Shown in pieces: positions 1-7,018 of a stretch of 25,807 nucleotides of DNA. Location of the stretch: positions 485-26,291 of the forward strand of contig DJPI01000049.1 of NCBI GenBank assembly GCA_002438505.1, written 5' to 3'. The DNA comes from Ruminococcaceae bacterium UBA6416 (GTDB lineage: Bacteria; Bacillota; Clostridia; Oscillospirales; Acutalibacteraceae). The notes beneath the pieces are model-generated. The model saw nothing but the letters and a program-made list of their open reading frames with translations. It was not told the DNA's origin and made no database searches. The position numbers and the translations under genes were made by a program. Numbering within the stretch: the first letter of the stretch is position 1; every line of letters begins with the position of its first letter.

Positions 1-246
1 GCTGCAATGGGCGGCGTTGACGCGGTTGTCTTTACCGGCGGTATTGGCGAAAACAATCCGCACTACCGCACAAGGGTTGCAGAAAAGCTCGCCTTCCTTG
101 GAACAAAGGTTGACGAGGAAGCGAACCACGTCAGAGGCGAGGAAATTGAAATTTCCACCGAGGACTCGGCTCTCAAGCTCCTTGTTCTTCCGACCGATGA
201 GGAACTTATGATTGCCAAGGATACCTATGATATCGCCGTGAAATAA
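1..246 (+). CDS. ackA: Acetate kinase, C-terminal fragment
   Basis: This is the last 81 codons of a gene that enters the window from the left; the reading frame is open from base 1 and stops at TAA 244-246. Acetate kinase interconverts acetyl phosphate + ADP and acetate + ATP, the substrate-level ATP step of fermentative acetate formation in the cytoplasm. The fragment contains the family's C-terminal signature FTGGIGENN near its start and ends in the usual LPTDEELMIAKDT-type tail. Family members are about 400 residues, so roughly four fifths lie outside the window. An intrinsic terminator follows 17 bases after the stop. Nothing suggests the gene is damaged; it is partial only because of the window edge. 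Confidence 0.95.
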   Translation, partial: AAMGGVDAVVFTGGIGENNPHYRTRVAEKLAFLGTKVDEEANHVRGEEIEISTEDSALKLLVLPTDEELMIAKDTYDIAVK

Positions 247-262
247 TTAGACACAAAAAGCA

Positions 263-296
263 AAGCCGTTCCGAAAACACTCGGAGCGGCTTTTTT
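263..296 (+). terminator. Intrinsic terminator of ackA
   Basis: A 12-bp stem (263-274 with 281-292, one T-G wobble) and a 6-nt loop are followed directly by a run of six T. It lies 17 bases after the ackA stop on the same strand. Confidence 0.9.
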
Positions 297-310
297 CTTA
301 ATTTCAGGCC

Positions 311-351
311 AAAAAAATTCCGCCGCCCATCATTGTTCGGACAGGCGGCGG
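311..351 (-). terminator. Intrinsic terminator of the pyrR-uracil permease operon
   Basis: Read on the minus strand, CCGCCGCC (344-351) pairs with GGCGGCGG (320-327). AATTTTTTT follows, complementary to the A run at 311-317. It lies 27 bases beyond the uracil permease stop and is separate from the facing ackA terminator. Confidence 0.85.
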
Positions 352-377
352 TTTTGAGTTTTCTTTTCCGTTTTCCG

Positions 378-1799
378 TTAAGCCTTTTTGGCGGCTTCTT
401 TCTTTTCGGTCTTTGCGTTTTCATCCTTTGATTTTGAAACAAGGAGGTTTGTGAGAATGCCGAGGATGAGAGCGCAGGCGATTGAGGTGAGAGTAACCTT
501 TCCGAAGCTTACGGTCAATCCGCCGATTCCGCAGATGAGGATAACCGCAACAACAAAGAGGTTTTTGTTTTCGCCAAGGTCAACTTCCTGAATCATCTTG
601 AGTCCGCTGACCGCAATGAAGCCGTAAAGAGTGATGCAAACGCCGCCCATTACGCAGTTCGGAATGCTTGCAAGGAAGGTGACAAACGGACCAAAGAAGG
701 AGATTACAATCGACATGACGGCCGTTGTGAGGATTGTTACAACGGAAGCGTTTCCGGTGATTGCAACGCAGCCGACCGATTCGCCGTAAGTCGTGTTCGG
801 GCAGCCGCCGAAAACGGCACCGGCCATTGAGCCAACGCCGTCTCCGAGGAGGGTTCTGTGAAGACCCGGCTCTTTAAGGAGGTCTTTTTCAATGATTGAA
901 GAGAGGTTCTTGTGGTCAGCAATGTGCTCGGCGAACACTACGAATGCAACCGGAACATAAGCGACCGCAACCGTTGCGATATACTGTCCGTTGATTGCGG
1001 AAAGTCCCTTTGAGGCCTCAAGGAAGGTGAAGTCAGGAATTGCGAACCACTTCATGTCATGGAAAACCGTGAAGTCAATAACCTGAAGCGCGGTGTTTCC
1101 GGTCTTTATTCCGATGACGGTGAAGATTGTTGCAGTGAGATAGCCTGCGCAGATGCCGATGATGAACGGAATGAGCTTTGCCATCTTTTTGCCGAATACC
1201 GAGCAGAGGATAACCGTGAAGAGGGTCACAAGGCCGCAGATGAGCGCAACATAGGGGCTTGCGGCTGATACCGAGGAAACCTCGTCAACAATGGCTGAGT
1301 CCTTGATAACCTGGGAGGTGACCTCTGTCATAACCTTTCCGAGTGTGAGATCGCCGACTGCATTTCCGGCGAGTGAAAGGCCGATGATTGAAACTGTCGG
1401 TCCGATAACAACGGCCGGCATGAGCTTGTCAATCCAGCCGACTCCGGCAACCTTGACCGCGATTGCGATGAGAACATAAACAAGACCTGCAAAAACTGCA
1501 CCGATGATGAGACCTGCGTGACCGGCCTGAGCGGAAGCGGCGCCGCCGAAAGCGGCAAACATTGAGCCGATGAACGCGAACGAGGAACCGAGGAAAACCG
1601 GGCTTCTGAACTTTGTGAAAAGGAGATAGACGATTGTTCCGACTCCGGCGCCGAAAAGAGCGGCAGACTGGCTCATTCCGTTACCGATGATTGAGGGTAC
1701 CGCGATTGTTGCCGCAAGAATTGCAAGCAGCTGCTGGAAACCGAAAACGATCATCTGACCAAACTTCGGCTTGTCCTGAACATTGTAAGTGAGTTTCAT
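378..1799 (-). CDS. uraA: Uracil permease (NCS2 / uracil-xanthine permease family)
   Basis: This is a 473-residue polytopic membrane protein that imports uracil, probably with a cation, for nucleotide salvage. Hydrophobic segments run through its whole length. Family hallmarks visible are the QQLLAILAATIAVP start, GNGMSQSAALFGAGVGT around residues 39-55, the EHIADHKN segment at about 291-298 (the acidic residue here contacts the base in UraA), and NTTYGESVG at about 335-343. The C-terminus is lysine-rich and cytoplasmic. The start is ATG at 1799 with an AGGAGGT ribosome binding site just upstream. It is the second gene of an operon with pyrR, 52 bases downstream of it, so PyrR attenuation in the leader should control it. 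The gene could also be named pyrP; the family assignment is firm. Confidence 0.93.
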   Translation of the reverse strand: MKLTYNVQDKPKFGQMIVFGFQQLLAILAATIAVPSIIGNGMSQSAALFGAGVGTIVYLLFTKFRSPVFLGSSFAFIGSMFAAFGGAASAQAGHAGLIIGAVFAGLVYVLIAIAVKVAGVGWIDKLMPAVVIGPTVSIIGLSLAGNAVGDLTLGKVMTEVTSQVIKDSAIVDEVSSVSAASPYVALICGLVTLFTVILCSVFGKKMAKLIPFIIGICAGYLTATIFTVIGIKTGNTALQVIDFTVFHDMKWFAIPDFTFLEASKGLSAINGQYIATVAVAYVPVAFVVFAEHIADHKNLSSIIEKDLLKEPGLHRTLLGDGVGSMAGAVFGGCPNTTYGESVGCVAITGNASVVTILTTAVMSIVISFFGPFVTFLASIPNCVMGGVCITLYGFIAVSGLKMIQEVDLGENKNLFVVAVILICGIGGLTVSFGKVTLTSIACALILGILTNLLVSKSKDENAKTEKKEAAKKA

Positions 1800-1851
1800 T
1801 TTTTACAAACCTCCTGAAAAAATTCTCTATAAAAATGCGCTTTCACGCACT

Positions 1852-2385
1852 TCAAGACTTAATGATTTTTACGCACTCATCTTCCTCATAGGGCTTGATG
1901 CAAACCTTGACAACCTCACTGCTTGAGGTCGGAATATTTTTGCCAACATAGTCCGCACGAATCGGAAGCTCGCGGTGGCCGCGGTCAACAAGAACGGCAA
2001 GCTGAATTTTTGCCGGCCGGCCGAAAGAGAGAATCGCGTCTATTGCGGCGCGCGCCGTCCGTCCGGTGTATATCACATCATCAACAAGAACAACCGTTTT
2101 TCCGTTCACGTCAAAATCAACCGCGCTTGCGTTAAGTTTCGGCTGGTCGGAAACTTGGGAGAGATCGTCTCGATAAAGAGTGATGTCAAGGCTGCCCGTT
2201 CTGACCGCCGCGCCGAGCTTTTCAAGGTTCTTTGCAACAATTTCACCGAGCTGTTCGCCGCGGCGCTTGATGCCAACGATGCAGAGGTTTTCGGTGGATT
2301 CGTTTTTTTCAATAATCTGGTGCGCAATGCGCATCAGCGCTCTGTCCATTGCAAGAGCGTCCATTACAACAGGTTCCGTTTTCAA
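1852..2385 (-). CDS. pyrR: PyrR: bifunctional pyr regulator / uracil phosphoribosyltransferase
   Basis: PyrR binds the leader RNA of pyrimidine genes when UMP is high and promotes termination; many members also make UMP from uracil and PRPP. The protein is 177 residues with the PRPP-binding motif VVLVDDVIYTGRT at residues 98-110 and the conserved LAVLVDRGHRELPIRADYVGKNIPTS stretch near the C-terminus. The start is TTG at 2385: from this codon the N-terminus (KTEPVVMDALAMDRALMRIAH) matches B. subtilis PyrR, as remembered, residue for residue in length. The AAAGGAG just before it is rather close (about 3-5 nt). It heads the pyrR-uracil permease operon behind a PyrR-type attenuator. No pyr biosynthesis genes follow, so in this operon PyrR controls uptake. 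Confidence 0.95.
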   Translation of the reverse strand: MKTEPVVMDALAMDRALMRIAHQIIEKNESTENLCIVGIKRRGEQLGEIVAKNLEKLGAAVRTGSLDITLYRDDLSQVSDQPKLNASAVDFDVNGKTVVLVDDVIYTGRTARAAIDAILSFGRPAKIQLAVLVDRGHRELPIRADYVGKNIPTSSSEVVKVCIKPYEEDECVKIIKS

Positions 2386-2423
2386 TCACTCCTTTATGAA
2401 CAACCGAAAGGGCAAAAAAAGCA

Positions 2424-2454
2424 TAAAAAAATATCCTGCCGTGAGAGGGCAAGA
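2424..2454 (-). terminator. pyr leader attenuator (terminator hairpin)
   Basis: On the minus strand TCTTGCC (2448-2454) pairs with GGCAGGA (2434-2440) around a 7-nt loop. TATTTTTTT follows. It lies between the PyrR-binding element and the pyrR start, which is the expected place for the terminator of a pyr attenuator. Confidence 0.88.
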
Positions 2455-2529
2455 CAGACATAGTTTAAGGCGCGGCAAAGCACGCAATCTATATGAACAT
2501 CTTGTCGGTCTCACTGAACCGCCCTTAAA
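2455..2529 (-). promoter_or_regulatory. PyrR RNA-binding element / anti-antiterminator of the pyrR-uraA leader
   Basis: Minus-strand leader RNA carries GTTCAGTGAGACCGACAAG (within 2498-2520), a good match to the PyrR-binding loop consensus (UCCAGNGAGRCU...CAAGG). It sits in a long stem whose base is TTTAAGG (2523-2529) paired with CCTTAAA (near 2464-2470), with a GCGG/CCGC extension. PyrR with UMP would stabilise this stem and allow the terminator at 2424-2454 to form. The mechanism is established for Bacillus pyr leaders; the assignment here is from sequence match and position. Confidence 0.88.
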
Positions 2530-2543
2530 GATTTGTTTTGTAG

Positions 2544-2572
2544 ACTATACCACAGGTTTTTAAAAAAGTAAA
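2544..2572 (-). promoter_or_regulatory. Sigma-A promoter of pyrR-uraA
   Basis: On the minus strand, -35 TTTACT (2567-2572) and -10 TATAGT (2544-2549) are separated by 17 nt. Transcription would begin just upstream of the PyrR-binding leader. Confidence 0.75.
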
Positions 2573-2667
2573 GGGAAAAGCGCAAAAAAACTCATTTTTG
2601 TTGAAAACCGTCAAAGCCGGTCGGCCGGAGAGAAAATTTTATGGTGAACTCAGCAGACGGTTTCAAG

Positions 2668-2705
2668 CAAAAAAATAAAGCCTCCGAAAAAATCGGAGAC
2701 GTTAT
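2668..2705 (-). terminator. Terminator of the 35-aa small-protein gene
   Basis: On the minus strand CTCCGA (2693-2698) pairs with TCGGAG (2682-2687) around a 5-nt loop. AATAA/TTATT flanks extend the stem. GCTTTATTTTTTT follows, with its T run opposite 2669-2675. The stop codon of the small ORF is only a few bases upstream. The structure is nearly symmetric, but the T run favours the minus strand. Confidence 0.82.
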
Positions 2706-2706
2706 T

Positions 2707-2814
2707 TCAGTTTTCTTTGTTCGATTCAGTATTGTCATTTGATTTAAAAAGAGCAATAATCTTCAAAATAAAATCAACGAACATCTGAATGTAAGCCATG
2801 AAACCGTTATCCAT
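2707..2814 (-). CDS. Orphan 35-residue small protein (unrecognised)
   Basis: ATG at 2814 opens a 35-codon frame ending TGA at 2707. The protein starts MDNGFMAYIQMF. A continuous hydrophobic/amphipathic stretch spans residues 5-23 (FMAYIQMFVDFILKIIALF), and the tail is short, polar and acidic/Asn-rich (SNDNTESNKEN). The frame has its own expression signals: AAGGAGGAC 6 nt before the ATG, a fully consensus promoter (2864-2892) and an immediate terminator (2668-2705). The predicted transcript is about 190 nt. It fits a membrane-associated helical peptide; the family is not one I recognise. A hydrophobic type I toxin, a small regulator of a membrane enzyme or a secreted peptide are all possible. 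The signals, rather than homology, make it convincing as a gene. Confidence 0.78.
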   Translation of the reverse strand: MDNGFMAYIQMFVDFILKIIALFKSNDNTESNKEN

Positions 2815-2863
2815 GCTGTTGTCCTCCTTCGCCGGTAAACACTGATACATCTATCCATTGCCT

Positions 2864-2892
2864 ATTATATATCACATCCCGGATTTTGTCAA
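2864..2892 (-). promoter_or_regulatory. Consensus sigma-A promoter of the 35-aa gene
   Basis: On the minus strand, TTGACA (2887-2892) and TATAAT (2864-2869) are separated by exactly 17 nt. All twelve hexamer bases match consensus, making this the best promoter in the window. The start site should be near 2857, giving a leader of about 43 nt. Confidence 0.92.
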
Positions 2893-2982
2893 CAATTTAT
2901 TCAAAAAATTTTAACTTTTAGGAAAAGGTTGTAATATGTCGGACATTATTTTCTGAATTTTTTGAATTTGAAAAACAAACGC

Positions 2983-3018
2983 AAAAAACGCCTTTAATGC
3001 CCTCAGTCAATGGCGTTT
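2983..3018 (-). terminator. Possible terminator of the lipid kinase gene
   Basis: On the minus strand AAACGCC (3012-3018) overlaps the end of the coding region and pairs with GGCGTTT (2986-2992). The loop is 19 nt and includes the stop codon, and a short T run follows. The long loop lowers confidence. Confidence 0.5.
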
Positions 3019-3959
3019 ATGACGGGATTTTCGCCGGAAACGGCGTCCTTTTCAAAAAGCGGGTTCTCCGGTGAGCAAAGCTCAACGGCCTTTGAAAGAA
3101 CGTGAACCATTGCGGTTTTCGGCGCTCCGCCGTATTCGCCGTCAAGGGTCCACGGAACCTCCACATTTGAAATGAACCTCGCCTTGCTCGTTCTGAGGAA
3201 AACAATATGCTTTCCGTCATACTCGTGTCTGATAACCTTTCCGAGCATTGCCGGTGCGGTAATCGGACGTATTCTGCGAACAAGAAGAATTTCAAAATAT
3301 CCGTCATTAAGCCTGACATCATTGACGTCAAACTTAAAAAGGCCGGCAACCGAGGTTGAATTTGAAATTGCACCGAACGAAAAGTCATCTTCAATAACAC
3401 CGCCGTCATATTCAACTCTCATATGAACGGGCTTCATATTCTTCCATTCCTTGAGTCCGTTGAGGATATATGCAACGTGACCGAGGCGGTTTTTCATCTT
3501 CTGGCTTGTTGCGTATGAGGACTTTGTGAAGGCGCCGAACGAGGCAACATATGAAAAATATCTGTTATTGAAAAGGCCGATATCATAGCTGTTGGTGTTT
3601 CCGGACATGATGAGGTCAGTAGCTTTACCAATGTCACGCGGGATTCCGAGCGTTGAAGCAAGGTCGTTCGTTGAGCCGGTCGGAATGTAACCTATGGGGA
3701 TGCGTCTGAGCATATCCATAACGCCGTTGATGGTTTCATTCAGCGTTCCATCGCCGCCGCAGCAAACAACAAGATCCATTCCATCGCCGTTGTTTTTGAC
3801 GATATTCGTTGCATCTCCGCGGCAGGTTGTGGTATGAACCGAAAATTCATAATCGCTCTGAGAAAACTTATCAACAATGTCAAATGTTGCGGCTCTGGAC
3901 TTTGTTCTTCCCGCACAGGGATTGACAATCAAAAGAACCTTTTTCTTTTCGTTATCCAT
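3003..3959 (-). CDS. Diacylglycerol/lipid kinase family protein (DgkB/YegS-like)
   Basis: This 318-residue cytoplasmic or membrane-peripheral kinase should phosphorylate diacylglycerol or a related lipid with ATP, returning it to phospholipid synthesis. The catalytic-domain signature is clear: KKVLLIVNPCAGR at the N-terminus, GGDGTLNE at 68-75 (nucleotide binding) and PTGSTNDLA at 93-101. The C-terminal half is the usual beta-sandwich lipid-binding domain, ending VPWTLDGEYGG. The ATG at 3959 has GGAGGTG 6 nt upstream. In Gram-positive bacteria DgkB recycles the diacylglycerol released during lipoteichoic acid synthesis, and it lies beside an envelope acylation operon here. The lipid substrate cannot be read from sequence, and sphingoid-type substrates are used by some relatives. 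Confidence 0.9.
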   Translation of the reverse strand: MDNEKKKVLLIVNPCAGRTKSRAATFDIVDKFSQSDYEFSVHTTTCRGDATNIVKNNGDGMDLVVCCGGDGTLNETINGVMDMLRRIPIGYIPTGSTNDLASTLGIPRDIGKATDLIMSGNTNSYDIGLFNNRYFSYVASFGAFTKSSYATSQKMKNRLGHVAYILNGLKEWKNMKPVHMRVEYDGGVIEDDFSFGAISNSTSVAGLFKFDVNDVRLNDGYFEILLVRRIRPITAPAMLGKVIRHEYDGKHIVFLRTSKARFISNVEVPWTLDGEYGGAPKTAMVHVLSKAVELCSPENPLFEKDAVSGENPVINAID

Positions 3960-4009
3960 GTTAACACCTCCGGCATAACCGAACTTAAAAATGCAGACAA
4001 AAGTATATT

Positions 4010-4038
4010 ATCATACCCTTGCAGGTTCATTTTAGCAA
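4010..4038 (-). promoter_or_regulatory. Probable promoter of the lipid kinase gene
   Basis: On the minus strand, -35 TTGCTA (4033-4038) and -10 TATGAT (4010-4015) have a 17-nt spacer. They lie about 50 bases upstream of the kinase ATG. Confidence 0.6.
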
Positions 4039-4144
4039 GTGAAAGCCGCGTTGTCAATCAACCGTGAACTTTTTTCATGAATTGCGTCAGAATTGTAAAC
4101 AATTATAAGAAATTCTCCACCCTTCGGCCGAATTTTCCGAACAA

Positions 4145-5242
4145 TCATTTTTTTGCATTCTTCCAGCCTTTTTCATAAAACTTGTTGTATTTTTCAGCCT
4201 GCTCATCCCAAACCTTATAGCTGTCCTCTCCTCTGTGGTCGGGAGCGGAAAAGCCGTTTTCAGTGAGGTACTTTGCAATATACTTTGAAAACTTGACCGA
4301 GCCTTTTGAATTGAGATGACCGCGGTTGAGAAAATCCGTTTTCGGGTCAATGGAAAGCTCAGTGAGCATTTCTCTTGTGCAAAGGTCAAGGGCTTTATAT
4401 CCCTGCTTTTTGCAGTATGCAATGAGCGAGGCATTCTCCTGCTGTTCATCCTTGTCTCTGAATGAGGGCATATTGATGAACAAAGGCTCAATATCGTTTT
4501 CTTCAAGATATTCAAACAGCAGCTTCAGCTCGTTTTTCTGGAAGTCGTCAATATCGCCGACTTCATAATCCCAGCAGTAATAATACGGCGAGCAGTCCGT
4601 TGTCGCAAAAACTCTGGCTTTAATGTCATAGGCGCCGAGAAATGTTGTGTGCGGCTTTTTGAAGTCCTTTTTGACAAGTCCGTCCTTCCAGCGTGAATGG
4701 AAAGCAATGAGCGGAGCGTACCAATAGGCCTCACTTTTGTCAACCGTTCGCTTTTCATCCGTTGGCTTTCCGTAATAATCATAGACCCTGTCGACATAGT
4801 CAAAAAGGCCGAACATGACTTTATAGCCCTCAATGCGGCCGGGAATGTTCAAATAAAGGTTTTGAATTTTGGTTGGATTGACGCTGTTTTTGACCGCAGC
4901 GGAGCGCAGGCCGTGAACATCAATGATTGCAAACTTAATGTTCTGAGTCCTTTTTGCATATTTCAGAAGCGGAATTGTTGCGCCGAACGGCTGGAGCGAG
5001 GTTGCAAGAAGTCCAACCGCAACACCCGACTGCTCATACGCCGCAGTCGGAACAAAGCCGTATTTCACAACACTCGTTCCGAGGGCAACGCCGTCAACGG
5101 TATTTTTTTCAAACTCGGCAAACGCCGCAAGGCTGCGTGTGTCATGGTTCGGCGGATAGTCATACCGCGCGGCAACATATCCAACCGAAAGAACAAGAAG
5201 GAGCATGAAGGAGGCAACTCTGAGCCATTTTTTGTTTTTCAT
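4145..5242 (-). CDS. Membrane-anchored SGNH-hydrolase-like protein of the dlt-like operon (DltD-like role)
   Basis: This 365-residue protein is the last gene of the acylation operon. An N-terminal anchor (KKWLRVASFMLLLVLSVGYVAA, residues 4-25) would leave the rest outside. GTSVV at 55-59 fits the SGNH block I serine loop (Ser57), and NRGHLNSKG around 306-314 fits block V with His309, although the Asp normally three residues before that His is Asn306 here. In DltD and its relatives this domain moves the acyl group from the MBOAT to the envelope polymer. I chose ATG 5242 because it gives a normal signal anchor; GTG 5275 would add 11 residues. Neither has a good Shine-Dalgarno, and translation may be coupled to the MBOAT gene 66 bases upstream. 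The family is fairly sure; the acceptor is unknown. Confidence 0.75.
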   Translation of the reverse strand: MKNKKWLRVASFMLLLVLSVGYVAARYDYPPNHDTRSLAAFAEFEKNTVDGVALGTSVVKYGFVPTAAYEQSGVAVGLLATSLQPFGATIPLLKYAKRTQNIKFAIIDVHGLRSAAVKNSVNPTKIQNLYLNIPGRIEGYKVMFGLFDYVDRVYDYYGKPTDEKRTVDKSEAYWYAPLIAFHSRWKDGLVKKDFKKPHTTFLGAYDIKARVFATTDCSPYYYCWDYEVGDIDDFQKNELKLLFEYLEENDIEPLFINMPSFRDKDEQQENASLIAYCKKQGYKALDLCTREMLTELSIDPKTDFLNRGHLNSKGSVKFSKYIAKYLTENGFSAPDHRGEDSYKVWDEQAEKYNKFYEKGWKNAKK

Positions 5243-5308
5243 AAGCAATATATGAAACACGGGAAAATATAACACAAAAATCCGTGTTTTTCCTTTCTAA
5301 AGAATTTA

Positions 5309-6904
5309 TCAGAACTGCTGATAAACAAAGTCGGAAGCGTTGAAGTCACCGCCGTATGCGCCGTAAATGAGAACAAAGCAGACGGCTGCAATGATGAATA
5401 TCCAGCGGAAGAGCATGTTCTGTTCATCAAGCTTTTGACGCAGCTTCATTCCGCTTTCCTGCATGATTCCGACAACGAGCAAAACAAGAAGCATCACAAA
5501 AATCAAAATCAGCTGCTTTCCGGAGGCGCCGAGGTTCAGCACTGTTCCGTCCGTAAAAATCCAGGGGTTGAACTCACTGAACATCCTTTTGAGCATTGAA
5601 AGCGAAATTCTGAGCGAGGCCGCCCTTGAAAAGATTCTTCCGATGCTGACAAGGAAAAACGTCCTGAGAATTTGGAAGAGCTTCCAGGAAAACGCGTCAG
5701 TGTTGATTTTCAGCCTCTCAATGACCTTTTTGTATACCGGGTCAAGAAGAATGCTGCCCGTTATGATGACGCTGTTCCAGAGGCCGTAAGCGATGTATTT
5801 CCAGCTTGAGCCGTGCCAGATTCCGACAAGCATGAAGGAGATGAAGGAGGCAAGGAAGGTTGGGAGCATTTTTCCGATATATGTTCCGAAAACCTTTTTT
5901 GTCTTTTTGCCCATTTTTGCAAACGCCTTTGAAAGCGAGAGCGGATAAAAAATGTAATCGCGCATCCACGCGCCGAGCGTGATGTGCCAGCGGCGCCAGA
6001 ACTCCGCAATCGAACGGGCAAAATACGGGCGTTCAAAGTTGACCGCCATTTCAATTCCGAATGTTTCGGCAATACCGGAGATGATGTCCATTCCGCCTGA
6101 GAAGTCCGCATAGACCTGAAAGCCGTATGCAACCGAGCCGAGGAAAATCACAAAGCCGGTATACTGGGTGTAATTGTCAAAAACATTGTCTGCAATGAGG
6201 CCGATGTATTCCGCAAGGGTGAGCTTTTTGATAACGCCCCAAAGCGCAAGCTCAAGACCATGGCGGAACTTCACCGGGTCAAAGCGGTTGCCCTCAAAAA
6301 GCTGCGGTGCAAGCGCGCCGTAACGTCCGATGGGGCCTTGAATAATCTGAGGAAAGAAGCAGACAAAAAGCGCAATCTTCGCCGGATTCTTTTCCGCCGC
6401 AAGCTTTCCTCTGTAAACGTCAATGATATAGCTCGTTGCCTGGAGCGTATAAAACGAGATTCCGAGCGGCAGAGCAAGGTTGATTTTCGGCGCGGCAGCC
6501 TTGACACCGAAAAGGTGAAGAATTGAAAAAGCCTGTCCCGAAAGGAAGTTGAAATATTTCAAAAAAACAAGAAAGCCGAAGCAGACAACAAGGCCAAGCG
6601 CAAGAATGAGGCGCTTTTTATGCTGAACAGAAAGGCGGTACTGCTTTTTTTCGTCACGCGTAAGCTCGGGATGAGCGGCAAGATACGCCTTTTGAATGTT
6701 GTTATGCTTATCAAGCCAAAGGGCAACAAGCCAGATGCAGACCGTTGTGAGCAGCATGAAGTATCCTGTGGATATTCCGCCTATGAAGTAAAAAACAAGG
6801 CTTGAACCAAGAAGAACCGTCCACCGCTTTTTCAGCGGAAAGACATAGTAAAGAATGCCCGTCACAAGCCACAGAAGGGCAAAGTCCAATGATATCAGCG
6901 TCAT
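5309..6904 (-). CDS. MBOAT O-acyltransferase, DltB-like, with C-terminal FxYxxF tail
   Basis: This 531-residue polytopic membrane protein is of the membrane-bound O-acyltransferase family, which moves an acyl group from a cytoplasmic thioester across the membrane. Visible signatures are FFPQIIQGPIGRY (183-195), YADFSGGMDI (265-274), NFERPYFARSIAEFWRRWHITL (289-310), the GAWMRDYIFYPL segment, and GIWHGSSWKYIAYG with the catalytic His at about 364. It ends DFVYQQF, so a Tyr stands four from the C-terminus in a motif like that of DltX. In minus-strand order it follows the carrier protein gene by 114 bases that hold three GC-rich hairpins. The ATG at 6904 has only a weak GGA upstream. It is probably the transporter/transferase of the dlt-like pathway. 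Alginate-type acetyltransferases share the fold, but the neighbouring carrier protein favours a DltB role. Confidence 0.92.
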   Translation of the reverse strand: MTLISLDFALLWLVTGILYYVFPLKKRWTVLLGSSLVFYFIGGISTGYFMLLTTVCIWLVALWLDKHNNIQKAYLAAHPELTRDEKKQYRLSVQHKKRLILALGLVVCFGFLVFLKYFNFLSGQAFSILHLFGVKAAAPKINLALPLGISFYTLQATSYIIDVYRGKLAAEKNPAKIALFVCFFPQIIQGPIGRYGALAPQLFEGNRFDPVKFRHGLELALWGVIKKLTLAEYIGLIADNVFDNYTQYTGFVIFLGSVAYGFQVYADFSGGMDIISGIAETFGIEMAVNFERPYFARSIAEFWRRWHITLGAWMRDYIFYPLSLSKAFAKMGKKTKKVFGTYIGKMLPTFLASFISFMLVGIWHGSSWKYIAYGLWNSVIITGSILLDPVYKKVIERLKINTDAFSWKLFQILRTFFLVSIGRIFSRAASLRISLSMLKRMFSEFNPWIFTDGTVLNLGASGKQLILIFVMLLVLLVVGIMQESGMKLRQKLDEQNMLFRWIFIIAAVCFVLIYGAYGGDFNASDFVYQQF

Positions 6905-6917
6905 AAATTTCCGGTGG

Positions 6918-7008
6918 GGCGGAAAAACCGCCTTGTCCTTTCATTATGTATTCAAGTTTCCGGCAAAAAGCGCCGTTTATGAGGCAGAACGCCGCCTTAA
7001 AGGCGGCG
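6918..7008 (-). other. Three short hairpins between the carrier protein and MBOAT genes
   Basis: The spacer holds GCCGCCT/AGGCGGC at 6991-7007 (3-nt loop, extended by one pair to 6990/7008), CGGC/GCCG at 6961-6975, and GGCGG/CCGCC at 6918-6932 (5-nt loop). None is followed by a T run on the minus strand, so they look like processing or stability elements or translation-damping structures rather than terminators. The last hairpin lies 14 bases before the MBOAT ATG, in place of a strong Shine-Dalgarno. Confidence 0.55.
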
Positions 7009-7018
7009 CAGACAAAAA

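Noticed and set aside
1800..1851. Second attenuator between pyrR and the permease
   Set aside because: There is only a 4-5 bp TGCG/CGCA stem with a short T run and no PyrR-binding loop.
4091..4104. AATTGTAAACAATT palindrome upstream of the lipid kinase promoter
   Set aside because: It is AT-rich and 50 bases beyond the -35, with no second copy seen; not enough to call an operator.
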